DNA of 64,000 bases from Tetradesmus obliquus (taxonomy: Eukaryota > Chlorophyta > Chlorophyceae > Sphaeropleales > Scenedesmaceae): NCBI GenBank assembly GCA_030272155.1, contig CP126192.1:6792501-6856500 (forward strand), written 5' to 3'. Shown here one piece after another: positions 23,845 to 35,888 of the stretch. Both the position numbers and the translations under genes were made by a program. Every line of letters starts with the position of its first letter. Positions within the stretch are counted from its first letter, which is position 1. The notes below the pieces were generated by a model. The model had not been told where the DNA came from. It did no database searches and worked only from the letters and a program-made list of their open reading frames with translations.

Positions 23845-24804
23845 CAGCGCATGCAGCAGCAGCAGCAGCAGTCATGCAGTGTCACATGTGTGTGAGAGGG
23901 TGTGGCGCCCTTTGCTGCAGAAGAGGCAGCTGGGTATTGCCATCACTGCAGCCTGCTGCGACAGTGGCGCCGACTCACAGCAACACCTGCAGCAGCAGCG
24001 CCGCGTGATGTTAGGCATGTGGTGCGTGGGTAAGATGCCAGTTGAGGCTGCAGCAGGGGCAGCTCAGCCACCCTGGCGTCACCCGCAGCTGCTGTACAGG
24101 ACATGACAGGAGTGTCGGAGGGGCTGGCTGTTTGAGTGGTGGGTCGTGCCGCGCCGCAGCTCTGGGTGATGACAGCGGTGCATGTGCGTGCGGGTGGCTT
24201 GTGTACATTGGGTAGGCAGAGTGTGAGTGTTGCCGGAGGCAGGACAGGTAGTCGGTTGTGGCACAATTGTGTATGGTTTGGGTACGAGACTGTGGACGCT
24301 GTGCCTGTAGATTGTGTGTGCCGCAACTTCGAAAGCAGCGCATGAGTGGGCAATCGTCGCTGGCTGTGCAAGCCTTGCTGCTGTGGGCGGTGCATGTATC
24401 TGCTCCTTGGTTAGCAGGTGTGTCGTGATCTTTCTACTGAATAGGGCAGAGCAGTGGCAAAAGCAGGCGCTCTGAAACAGTGAGTGCACTGCAAGCCCGG
24501 CTGGTGGCCAACCAGCCATGTGCAGAGTGGGTTTGCGCATTCAATGATTGAGACAGCAATGCATTCGATGATCCTTGTTGTGTGGTGACCATCTTGTGTG
24601 ACTACTGCTCAAATGTTGATTGGTAACTGTGCTATCTGCAACTCTTTGTGCTATCTGAGAAGGTGGTCTGCGGCGTCAGCAAGGGTGTCCTGCATGCTAT
24701 TTTGCTGCTTCCAAGCAGGCGCAAATGCACCCCAGATGCTTGCAGCGCTTTGGCGCAGGCGAGGATCTCAACTCAGCTGGCTGCAGCCATTGAAACACAC
24801 AGCC
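23845..24804. other. intergenic region
   Basis: 3' region of the thioesterase gene and sequence downstream of the F-box/ankyrin-like gene copy. Overlapping ORFs on both strands have no recognised domains. Confidence 0.4.
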
Positions 24805-25145
24805 TCATGCCACACGGTTCGCACAGCACATGCACAGAGCCAGCAGGTCAGCATCACCCGTGTCAAGCACCCGCATCAGCGCTGCCTGGTCCACCCGGCT
24901 GGCCCCTGCAGGCACTTCCTCAGCTGATGCTACTGCTGCCAGCACTGCCTTGGCCCTTGCCACGTCAGCGTCGCTGCTGTTGTGCCGCAGCGCTTGCTGC
25001 AGCCACAGACTCAGCAGCTTTGGTGGCGCTGCGCAGCACCCAGCAGATGCAATGCAACATCCGTCATTATCTGTGCGAATGCAGGCCGGCCGGGCAGCTG
25101 CTGCTGCTGCCGCTGCTGCAGCTGCTGCAGATCCGCCTGCTGCTC
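24805..25145 (-). pseudogene. frameshifted copy of the C-terminus of the F-box/ankyrin-like gene
   Basis: The minus strand codes QQLPGRPAFAQ near 25090 and, after a one-base frame change near 25030, ADVARAKAVLAAVASAEEV and DADLLALC before a TGA at 24805. These match LPGRPAFAQ, ADLARAKAVLAGVVAAKQ and DVDLLAL of the real gene at 25670-25470. No splice sites can bridge the frame change. Confidence 0.75.
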
Positions 25146-25442
25146 ATCTGTCTCTCACCAGCAAGAGCTCTCTCGTACTCGAGTACGACCACAGACACAC
25201 CACAGGAAGATGCGCTGGCCGTGCACGGTTCAGCTGCTGTGATGCAAGACTCCAAGGTTGCGTAACACTGGTGCCTGGAGGGTTCTGCTGGGCAGATGCA
25301 ACCAGACCTTCTGGTCCAGAAGCAACACATGGTGGCATGTACGTCAGTGCACCTCAACCCCAACAACTGCACGCCAGAAGTGCCCACGGCACAAGGCGCA
25401 ACGTGTGCCAGTAGCTTCAGTGACATAAGCAGCTTTCGAGAT

Positions 25443-28400
25443 TTATACTCCAGCCTGCGGCAAGCGGTGGCCCCACAGCACCACCAGAGCCAGCAGGTCA
25501 ACGTCCCCAAGCCGCTGCACTTGCCTCAGGCAGTCACGATGCAACACTTTAGCACCCACCAGCAGCTGCTTGGCCGCCACCACTCCTGCCAGCACTGCCT
25601 TGGCCCTGGCCAAGTCTGCTGCACTGCTGCCGGGCTGCAGCCCGTGCTGCAACCAGTCACTCAGCAGACCCTCATCATTTGGCGTGACGTCCAGCAGCAA
25701 CAGCGCAGTCTCAGCAGCCAGCTGAGCAAACGCCGGCCGCCCAGGCAGCAGCTGCTGCTGGTGCGTCTGCAGCTGCAGCAAGTCTGCGCGCTGCTGCTGA
25801 GGCTGCCTGCTGACAGCGTTGCTGATAGGCGTGCAGTCTTGCCGCATAAGGTCCACCACAGCTGCCATGGCAGCATTGTCTGCTGAGCCCCACAGCCGCT
25901 GCCGCTGCTCCGGCTGCAGCGCCCAGGCCAGTAGCTGCGGCAGGCGCAGTTCCACTGCCCCCTGCGCCACCAGCCGGCCCCACGGCAGCCGCGGCGGCTG
26001 AGGCGTCACCGGCGGCCCAGTGACAAACCTGGCGTCATTCAGCAGCCGCTGCAGCGGCGTGGTGACGCCTGCACATGCTGTGGTGCGACCTGCTGCTGCT
26101 GCTGCCTCTGCTGCTGCTGATGCGTCTGCAACCAGTATGCCAGTGGTCAGGTACGCATATAGCCCGTTCGCGGCTACTTCGTCTCTTGCAAATGGCAAGT
26201 GGGTTGCCACCAGCTCCAGCATGCACTGCTGCCACAGCGGCAGTGGCCCCAGCTGCGCCTGCTTGGGAACAGGTATGCTGCGCTCGCCTGCATCCAGCCG
26301 CGCCTGCAGCTGCCGCAGCACCGCTGCATCTGAGTCGTCCTCCTCAGGCAAAGGTTCCTCAGGTGCAACTGCGGCTGCTGCTGCTTGAAAATGTGCGATC
26401 TCTTCTGCAAGAGCTCCTTCCTGCTGCAGCACCGCCACAATCTGCTGCACTGCATTTGCTTGCGCATCTTCCTGGTTTTGCTGCTGCTGCTGCTGCTCCT
26501 CCTGCTCAGCAGGGTTGTTAACCGCGCCACCTGCTGCACCTGCTGCTGCAGGAGCATTTTCAGCTGCTCCTGCCGCTGCCCCATCCTGCTGCGGCTGTGC
26601 GTCATCAGCAGCAGGTTCGTCATCAACTTGCAGGGCATTCATGGCTGTAATGAGCGCTCTGCTAGCAGCGAAGCACAGCTGCTGCGCTGTCACCGCCTGG
26701 TCCTGCGCCAGCATCAGCGTATGCTGCACAGCCTCCAGCAGCTCATCACGCTGCACCTGCTGCGCCTCTGGAGTGCGCGAGTCAGCAAATTGAGCCTGTA
26801 TGGTGTCCGCACGCTGCATCAGCAGCCGCTGCAGCAGCGCCCAGGGCAGGCCTAGTTCTGCTGCTAGGGTGCCTGGTGTCACTGCGCGGCCGTGGAAGCC
26901 GCCTAGCAGGTTGCGCAGCAGCTCCGGCTGCTGCAGCGTGAGCTGCAAACGCAGGCGGCAGCACCGGCAGTGGAGATGTGGAGACGAGACAGCGGCAACA
27001 CATGTGAAGATGAGACCAGGATGGCATGCGGTAGGGTGAGTTGGTCAAGCATGCATCCTGATGATTGGCTGCTGTTCCTGCTGCTGCTGCTGCTGCAACG
27101 CACAACAAGCGAGCTTCAATTCCTCTCAGACAGCAAGAATGCTTTTCAGACAATTGTGACTCTTCACAGCACTGTTCCTGGACGCACAGTAAGGATTGCA
27201 TATGCTCTCCGTCTTGAGCATCACATTGCAGGCCAGCAGCTGGTGTCGTAACGCCCGTCTTGCATGCGCTGGCGCACCTTTATGCTGAAGAAAGTATGAC
27301 GCGCAAAGCCCGCCAGCCGCTCCAGCTGCGCCACAGCAGCAGCATCGCCAGCAGCGCACGCCCGGCGCAGGTGCCCGCCGATGCTGCCTTCATACACACT
27401 GCCCACCCTCATAATCATGTGGTGCTGCTCCACGCCTTTCAAGCCCTGCAAGGTGTTGTGCAGCTTCAGCGCACCCGCAAAGTCCCCGGCTTCAATCGCC
27501 AGCTCCATAGCACTCTTGAGCGCGCAGTAAGCGATCTGCTGCTGCTGCTCAGGTACCAGCTGATGCTGCTGCAGCCACACCACGCGTGCTGCTGACAGCT
27601 CCCACCACTGGAACTGCGAAAGCCAGCTGCTTTCACCAGCATTGTAACAAAACAGCAGCCGGCTGTTGACGTCAGCGCCTGGCCGAGGTGCTGTGGGGAG
27701 CCCTTTTGCAGCTGCTGCCGCGTCTGCAGCTGCGTCAGCTGCATATGCAGGGTGCTGCGTGCCGCGGTGCTTTGCTGGGGCAGGAGCACTTAGGTACTGC
27801 CGCAGTGCTGTCTCCCTGCCCTGCTGCACCACCAGCTGCTGCCACAGCAGGTCTGCCATCTGCAGCCGGGACGCATCTTCGGCCGCCTCCCAATGCTGCT
27901 GCTGGCTTGTACCTGGGCGATGGCGCGACTCCCCATACCTTCTAGGCAGTGCCAAGTGCAGCCCAGAAGTCAGCTGCTCCAGAGTCAGGCAGGACCAGTC
28001 TAGGCGTGGAAAGGCTGCAGCTACTGCTTCACCTTGCTGCTGCTGCTCAATGCTGCTGTCTGCCTGTAGCAGCTGGCGCCAGGCCTGCAGGTTGCCTGCC
28101 TCTGCTGCAGCCTCCAGCAGCACGGGCAGATGCTGCCGCGGCACTGCTGCAGCCACACTCGCCAGCGCGGCCAGCACTGGCATGCAGCCGCTGCTGCAGG
28201 CCGCCTTGTAGGCTGGCCGCATGTTGGCTGGCTTGCGCTGCTTGGGCGTCAGCGCCTGCAGCAGCTGCGACACAGCACCTGCAGTGGCAGCATTAGCATA
28301 AGTTGGCTGGTCATGGAAGTGTGCTCACTGGCTTGATTTGGAACTTCTCACAGAAGGGCAGCCAGGGTACTACTTGCACCCCGGCAACTCTAATCAGCGC

Positions 28401-30115
28401 AAGACAGCATAGCACAGCAGCACACACAGCACGACCAATGCTGCCACACGGTCATCAGCAGCAAGGCAGGCACCAAAAGTAAACAGCGTGCAGAGATACC
28501 TGCATGGAAACAACCGTCATCGCGCACCTGCTGCCCAAGGGTCTGTCCGCGCTGCCGCCATTGCCAGGTGCTGTGGTGCTACCAGTGGTGTGCATTGTGT
28601 GCAGACAGCGTGCGCCTGGCGCGCTGCCAGCACTTCCTGCAAGCATTCTGCGCTGCGGTGGCGAGCTGCGTAGCACAGCAGCAGCCTGCTGCGCCACCCC
28701 TCCTTGTAGTTTCCTGCGCTCAGAGGCAGCAGCTGCCGCAGCATCTGCAGGTCGCCGCTGGCGAGTGCTGCGAGGCTGCAGACGAGGTCTGTGCGCAGGT
28801 AGATGCCGCCTGCGGCGCCCTTGAACCAGTGCTGCGGGAACATGAAGCCCTCGCGCAGAGTTGCGTGGCGCTGTAGCAGCTGCCGCATGAGGTCTTTGTT
28901 GCAGGATTTGGCTGCAGGGTGAAATGTGGCGGGAGGGCAGCCAGGCAGGCGGAGTATACTGGAGTTCAAAGTGTGAGTAAGGGCCAGATTTGTTGAGGGT
29001 CGCAATGGTCTGATGCATTTGTGAGGCAGTTTTCTTGCAGGAATGCCTTGCAGGAATGCCCAGGAGGATGCAGGACGGCATGTGTGAGCATGCAGACAGA
29101 GCATACAGGGCACTGAGTTCAGGGCGTGCATGTAAACTGGCTACCGCAAAAAGCAAGCCGTCGGGTCTTGCTGTCTGTGCAAGCATACAGTAGTATCAGC
29201 CGCAGACGCAGGAGCTGCAGTCCCTGCAAGACCATTGTGTTCCTGCACCTGTTCCTGCAAGCACATTGTGTTGGCCCAGGCCATTACCTGAGACAGCTCC
29301 TGCTAGCCTAACTGATTCCTGCAACACTGAGCCGAGAACATGCTGAAATAGTTGGTCACATTGTTAGCTGATGGTTATACACCAATCCAACCTGCCCCTA
29401 CTCACCAGCATAAGCAAACAGGAGCGAGGCTGACGCAGGGCACAGGCCGTACAGCGCATCCAGTGCACGGTCCTTTGCCAGCATCTGCTGTGCCCGCCGC
29501 ACTGTGGATGGCAGCAGCCTGCATTCCAGGGGTAGGGAGAAGTTGCTTTCACAGCGCTGCTGCCGCTGCAGCATGGTGCGGGCTCGTCCTGGTGCTGCTC
29601 TGGCTGCGGCGGCAGATGCTGCTGCTGGACTGCAGCTTGCTGTTGTTACATCTGACGCCTGGTTAGCCAGACCTGCAACCATATTCTGCTGCCTCCATGC
29701 GTGGAAGCGCAGTATGAAGGCAGCAATCTGCTCAGGGCTGGCGTGCCTGTGCAGCTGCCACGTCAGCGCAGCATACTGCCAGGGCCTGTCAGGGGCACGG
29801 CTCCTGCAGCAACACGACAGCAATGACAGTGAATGTCCGAGGGAGCTTCGTTCCCGATCATCAACTTTTGCGTTGAGGGAGCAAAGGCAGCCAGAGTATC
29901 CTGAGCTAGAGCCATTTTGCTGCTGCTGACAAGGGCATTGACCAACCGCACCTGTGGTGCACAGCAAACCATTCGCTGCGAAAACCCTCGTCATTTACAG
30001 CTTGACTACCCCGTTTGCAGCAGCTGGCGAAGGATGTGGGATCCGGAAGCAGCAGGGCAAGAGCCCGCCAAATGTGCACGTCCAACTCATTGAGCGTCAC
30101 CCTCATCTTGTGCAT
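25443..30115 (-). CDS. large F-box-like / ankyrin-repeat-like protein
   Basis: Five exons: 30115-29952, 29803-29406, 28911-28528, 28278-27278, 26942-25443; phases 2, 1, 1, 0 close to 3447 nt, 1148 residues. The N-terminus HIWRALALLLPDPTSFASCCKRG resembles an F-box. The middle has many helical segments with ankyrin-like spacing, such as MPVLAALASVAAAVPRQHLP then LLEAAAEAGNLQAWRQLLQA, and AMELAIEAGDFAGALKLHN; they are degenerate and lack most TPLH motifs. A Gln/Ala/Glu-rich linker lies near residue 790. No enzyme domain is seen. A role as a substrate adaptor of an SCF ligase is conceivable but unproven. The start is the first ATG in frame. It shares a 348-bp divergent promoter region with MYND gene A. 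Introns of 494, 249 and 335 bp show no gene. Confidence 0.62.
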
Positions 30116-30463
30116 TCAACATCCCTGTGTCATACTGCTATAAGTGCGTTGGTCAACGTCATGTGTGGGCTTCATGCACGGGCAGAAGCAAGGGCCGGAG
30201 GTGTAACCGTCCAGGTCTCAAGCAGCAATGGGAGTGCACTCCCATTGCTGCTTCTCACCGTGCTGAGTGTTTTGTGCTGCGCTTTTGGAGGCCTTCAAGG
30301 CCGCCAATGGCGTATGTGATGCAGCAATTGTATTGCTGATTTCAGCATAACTCGCACGTGTTTGCCTGCTCAAAGCATAAGCAAGCCAACGCACTTTGAC
30401 AGGTCCACTACTATTGCTACTGCTACTGCTACTGCTGCATCCTGCACTTGAGAGCGTGACACC
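30116..30463. promoter_or_regulatory. 348-bp divergent promoter region, F-box/ankyrin-like and MYND gene A
   Basis: The two start codons face away from each other across this gap. A 10-bp inverted repeat (GGGAGTGCACTCCC-like, about 30231-30244) lies in the middle. The end next to MYND gene A (about 30390-30470) resembles the sequence before gene B (about 35815-35895). Confidence 0.5.
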
Positions 30464-31434
30464 ATGCCACGTAGAGGCAATCAACAGCGCCCTTCACGGA
30501 ACCAAACCTCCACAGCTTCATCTAATGAAGTATCCACACAGACATGGTCAGCAACACGTGCTGCAATCTCTGCTGCAGCCACGCTGGATGATCTACAGCA
30601 GCAGCAGCAGTGGCTGCAGGACATGCAGGACACCCTGAGCAAGCCAGGGGCTGATATAGATGTATCAGAAGAGTTCTGCAATGTGTTGTGCAGCTCCGTA
30701 GGCAAATTGTGCCAGATGCTGGTGCAGGAGCAGCCCTCAGAGCTGCTGCAGCAGGTGGGCACGGCCTCACACTCTTGTCTCAAAGCAGCAACTTGTACCG
30801 GCCCTCATTACGTCTCCTGCAGCCAAGTTTCAAGCCGTTCATTTCGGCACGTCCAGCATGCGTTGCTGCTCGCCGCCTATGCAGCATATGGTTCGCTGTG
30901 CAATGTGTGTTCTTTGGGGTGTTGTCAGCTGCAGCTGTGCGTGCACAGCCTGACCAGCTGTTGGTGTGCTTCCCAGACTCATACCACTTTTCCTGTTATG
31001 TGGTTCGGTTGTCCCGGTATGTTCCCCTGCCTGCTGTATCCAACGGTTCTGCCACCATTGCTGCTGCATGCCTCATGTTCGCGGCTTGCAGCGCTTGCAG
31101 GTGCCGCTGCGCATCTTGGAGGTGCAGTGCTGTGTGCTGTGGCTGGTACTGGCTGGAATGTATACAGAAGGGCGCTGCCGGTTTCGCCAGCAGCAGCAGC
31201 AGCAGGAGCGGCAACGGCGGCGGCGGCGCGGACAGCAGCACGGTGAAAGGCAGCAGGAGCTTAGCGCTGCAGCAGTGCCCTTTTCAAACTACTTGAAAGA
31301 TGCACGTAAGTATCAAGCACACGGCCGCTGTATTGGCTGGCTACTGTATGCAGCACTCTGCAGCGTCAGGAGCTGTCAGCTGAACTGCACAGGCATGCTG
31401 CAGTGTAGCTCGAGTGTGCCATGTCCACATGCAA

Positions 31435-31485
<51 letters not shown>

Positions 31486-32541
31486 GTTGACAGAGTCAGC
31501 AAGTGTTGCGTCAGCACTGCATGGTGGCAGCAGGGCTGCAGCACGCCACAATGTGACTTTTGACTCATGTGTACCACGCATCTGCCTGTGTTGTCGCAGA
31601 GCTGCTGCTGCCGTTGGCCTCGGCATGCAACACCATCAGCGCAGCACTGGAGCAGCAGCAGCAGCAGCAGCAGGCGGCAGCTGAGCAGCAGCAGCAGCAG
31701 CAAGCGCTCGGCGTGACGGTGACAATAGGCTTATACTTCCTGCTGATCTGGAAGGAAGCGGCAGATGCCCGTGAATTTGCAGAAAAAACAGCAGCAGCAG
31801 CAGCAGCAGCAGGAAGCACTCACGGGGCCGAAGCTGTTTGTGAAGACGTTTTGGTGTACACTTGGCTGATAACAGACCCAGAAGCGCAGAGCGCTGCTGT
31901 GGTGCCAGCAGTGGCGCGCCTTGCCATGGCCCTGCTGCGCACACGCTGCAACAGCAGCAGCAGCAGTGGTGGCAACACCAGCAGCAGCAGCAGCAGGACA
32001 TCTGGCAGCGCACCCATGGACACAGATGTGATGCCAGCAGTGCTGACACCATTCACCCGACTGGAGAAGCACCTGCAGATCATAGATGTGGCCAACACAC
32101 TGTCGCTGGCAGTGTGTGCTTCTGCCACCCCATCACACCAGCAGCCGCAGCTGCAGCTGCTCACCAGCAACCCGTATGTGCTTCAGCTGCTGGTGCTGGA
32201 CTTTGGGCTGGCTGTGCAGGCGATGCACCGGCAGCGACAAGGGAAGGCACTGTTGCCGAATGTGGCGGCAGCAGTGGCAGCAGCGCTACGGCACTGTAAA
32301 AGTGACCATCAACCGCCACCGCCGCCGCCACAGCAGCAGCAGCAGCAGCAAGAGGAGGATGTGGTGAAGCCATGGCATGAGCAGCTGCTGCTGGCCCTTG
32401 GGGTTGCTGCTGCTGAACTCAGTGTTGCTGCTGAGGCTGCGGCAGGCCAAAGGTACAGTCTCATGCGCTGCGGCCGGGCAGTGTTCGTGCTGAACTATGC
32501 GATGATGCCATTCCTGCAGTCAGAAGAGGAGGAGGTACAGA

Positions 32542-32575
<34 letters not shown>

Positions 32576-34893
32576 TGGCGGCCGCGGCGACGGCAGTGAG
32601 TTTGTGCAGCACAGCAGCAGCAGCAGCAGCAGCAGTGAAGGTAGCAGCAGTGATGGCTATTTGAGCCTGGATGACATCCCCATGATGCTGCCACACAAGC
32701 TGCAGGCCCCGCTGCTGCTGACCCTGCTGGAGTTCGTGCTGCTGTTCGATTGCAGCCATGAGAGCAGCGCACGAACACTGATTTATACACTGCAAACAAT
32801 GGCACAGACTGTGTGTAATGCAGAGGCAGCATTCTTTGCAGAAGAGCGAGCAGCAGCAGAGCGAGCAGCAGCAGCAGTAGATGCAGATGCAGCAGCAGCA
32901 GCGGTAGATGCAGATGCAGCAGCAGCAGCAGCAGCAGGTGCTGCAGATGCAGGGGCAGCACATGCAGAAGCAGAAAGGGCTCTAGAGGGTGTTTACTCTC
33001 TGCTGAGTGCTGTGCTGCAGCTGCAGCCGGTGCTGTTTGCAGCAGTGGCGACACACAGCAAGGTGTCTGGACTGCCAGCAGCATCAGATGCTGAGGAGTT
33101 TGACACAGCACTGCTGTGTGCTTTCTTCGAGCTGGTGTGTGCACTGGCGCCTGGGTTGACAGGTGAGGCCTGTTTGACAGGTGAGGCCTGGGTTGACAGG
33201 TGAGGCCTGTTTGACAGTAGCAGGGGCTTATCTTCACTGCTGGTTGCGATGTGATGCAAGCTGGGCGTCCGCTGCATCATGCACCATGCTACTGTGTCAT
33301 AATGTCTGACAAGAGGAGCACATGTGGCAGGCAAAGCAGCTGTGCTTGCCATGCTCTGCCATGCTGCAGCCATACATGAGCAGCCCATGCGTGATGTTCC
33401 AAACACGCTCATATTCGCCTGGGCGCTGCTGCTGCCACTGCTGTACACTTCCGTATGCCGCACAGAACCTGATGATGATGATGATGAGCTGTTCCTGCCG
33501 TGCTGGCACCGCATGCGGGCAGCACTAGCAGCCAAGCAGCCAGCCGCACTAGCCGCCGCTGACATGGCAGCAGCAGTGGAGGCAGGCCTGCGTGCAAACA
33601 CCGCAATGGGCCGGATGGAACAGCTCAGGATTGATGCTGTTGAGTTCAGCTGCAGCCTAGCTGACGCAATCTTGCACCACGACTCGCAGCTGAGATACGG
33701 CCGCGGTGCAACAGCCAGCCAGCAGCCGTTGCAGCTGCAGCAGCAGCAGCAGTACAAGCTGTTCACCCTTCTGCTAAGCACCCTGAAGGTGACGATAGCA
33801 AATAGACCGTCGTATGCGAGCGACAAGCGCATGCTTCAAGACGTGGTGTGGCTGCTGAAGCATGCGGAAAGCTCGGCAGACGACCTCGCCTACAGCAGCA
33901 GCAGCAGCAGCGATGATGACAGCGGAGAAGTAGCCACCTGGATGGTGCTGATAGCACGGGTGCTGATGTGCACGGGTGAACTGCTGCAGGCAGCAGCAGA
34001 TGACGAGCCCGGTATTGACACGGCACACATTTTGGCTGCAGTGGATTGGGTAAAGCGGCAGCTGCCAGTCCTGATAGACGAGCACACCCGCAACACACCA
34101 GCAGCAACAGCAGCAACAGCAGCGGCAGCAGCAGCAACAGAGCCCGCGCCGGAGCAAGCCAGCAGCAGCAGCAGCAGGGTAAAGATGACCAGGTTGCAGC
34201 TGCTGCAGCAGCTGCCAGCACACGCTGATCAGGCGCGCAACTGCATTGCCGTTTGCCTCCGCACCCCACGCGAGCACCATGCCTGCACAGCAGCTGCCTG
34301 CAGGCAGCTGGGAGTGCAGCTGGTGTCGCTTGGTGAGGCGCTCGCTGCTGCGCTGCCCAGCAGGCTGTGCTGCAACCACACGGGGTGCGCCAACCTGGGC
34401 CGGCTGAGTGAGGCGGAGCTGGTGGCGGGCAGGGGCTGCGTGTGCGGGCGGTGAGCAGGGCAGTGTTGGTACTTTGATGGGAGTTGGGGGACGATCAGCA
34501 ATCATGGCTGTAGCTGCTATTATGAGCGATGTGCAATTTGTGGCCCGACGACAACCTTGTTGCTGCTGCCGAGTGGCGATGCATATAATATAGTTATGTT
34601 GGAGGCACAGGGAGCTGCTTTTGTGACGCCAGAGCAGCTCATGTGACGTTTACATGCATGACTGTGCCGTCTGCTTGTGCTTTGTCTTGTATTTACACTC
34701 GGACAGGCTCGGGCTCGGGGTTCTATTTCCTGTGACATGTGCATAACCCGGTGTGCTCTGCAGGTGCTTCGCGGCGCGCTACTGCAGCAAGGAGTGCCAG
34801 GTGGCAGCCTGGCCGCTGCACAGGCGCATGTGCAAGGCGATACAGCACGAGCGGCAGCAGCAGCAGCAGCAGCAGCCGCAGCAAGCAACTTGA
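30464..34893 (+). CDS. MYND zinc-finger protein, paralogue A
   Basis: Five exons: 30464-30754, 31092-31305, 31600-33162, 33331-34450, 34764-34893; phases 0, 1, 1, 2; 1105 residues. The start MPRRGNQQRPSRNQ is shared with paralogue B. Helical segments (LDDLQQQQQWLQDMQDTL; LQVPLRILEVQCCVLWLVLA) are followed by a long exon 3 with poly-Gln/Ser/Ala tracts and the conserved ELLLPLASACNTISAALE and FVLLFDCSHESSARTL. Exon 4 begins with a hydrophobic stretch (LIFAWALLLPLLY) and ends CCNHTGCANL...GRGCVCGR; exon 5 adds CFAARYCSKECQVAAWPLHR then RMC, completing a MYND-type finger (residues about 1030-1085), then poly-Gln. MYND fingers bind proteins, often transcription regulators; no catalytic domain such as SET is seen. 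Function unknown. Confidence 0.82.
33153..33217 (+). repeat. triplicated splice donor of MYND gene A exon 3
   Basis: The unit TTGACAGGTGAGGCCTG occurs three times, giving possible donors at 33162/33163, 33180/33181 and 33199/33200; a fourth partial copy reads TTGACAGTAG. The first two are 18 nt apart and keep the frame; the third shifts it by one base. Confidence 0.85.
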
Positions 34894-35451
34894 GGCGCCA
34901 TGTGCCCATGCTGGCCAGGGCGCCTGCGGCAATGTTGCTGCGTTTCGACCTGCAGCCCGATCTCTAGCGTTGACTAGTGCGTGTGCTTTCTAACAACAAC
35001 AAGTATGTGTGTTGCAGTATGCCAGTAATTCTGTATGTTGATGACAGCTGCAAGTGCTCAGATAAGCGCTGCAGGCGGCCTGCACTGGCAGCAGGACGGA
35101 CAGAAATTCGCCGTGTAACATCCAAGAGAGTTTGTGCCTGACTGGTAATCAGGTCCAGGATTTGATCGTGTATACTACATTTCTGGTGCTTGTATGGCCT
35201 GTGCTGATCACAATTGGGCCCCGATTGGGAGCCAATGACAGCCTCAAAGGGCAGAGACAAAGAAGCATGCATCCCAACAAAGCAACTGCTGCACGACCGC
35301 AGCTGATGCCACAAGCCACCGCAGTACATCACAGCAACCTGGTGCTGGTTTCAAGTTGATAGTCGACTTTACGCATCGGGAGCAAATGCAGCCACTACAA
35401 AGTGTGATGAGCTACAGCGGTTATGCTGCTGCTGCACGGGCATTGACTAAG
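34894..35451. other. intergenic region, 3' of MYND gene A
   Basis: Contains TGTAAC at about 35116, resembling the TGTAA polyadenylation signal of green algae, about 220 bp after the stop. No gene is seen. Confidence 0.35.
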
Positions 35452-35617
35452 CACCTGTGGTGTGCTTCTGACCGTTCAGTGCAAGATAGTCCGTTTCCTA
35501 CAGCCTGCATCACCTGTTTGCAGCAGCTGGCGAAGGCGATGTGGCATCCGGCAGCAGGGCAAGAGCCCGCCAAAGTGCACGTCCACCTCTTTGAGCGTCA
35601 CCTTCATCTGAAGCTTT
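35452..35617 (-). pseudogene. decayed copy of exon 1 of the F-box/ankyrin-like gene
   Basis: About 165 bp match 29952-30115, including GTGACGCTCAA, GACGTGCAC and GCTGCTGCAAAC blocks. One base is missing where the original has CACATTTGG (CACTTTGG here), which breaks the frame, and no later exon follows. It stands divergently in front of MYND gene B, just as the intact exon stands before gene A. Confidence 0.8.
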
Positions 35618-35888
35618 CATCGCTGCTTCTTGCGACCTATGCTTGCATCGATCAGCATGCATTGGAGGCTTCAGCAGGGCAAGAAAGCAAGGCCGGAAGT
35701 GTAACCGCCTGGGTCTAGCCCTGCGAAGTGTATTGTGCTGAATTATGGAGGCCTTCGCAGTGATGAAGCTTCAGAAGGTTTCTCGGAGCCTTAATCTGGC
35801 AGCCTAAGCAAGGCACGGCAACTTTGACAGGTCCTCTGCTGTTGCTACTCTTATTGCTGCATCCTGCACTTTGGGGCTTAGCAACAGC

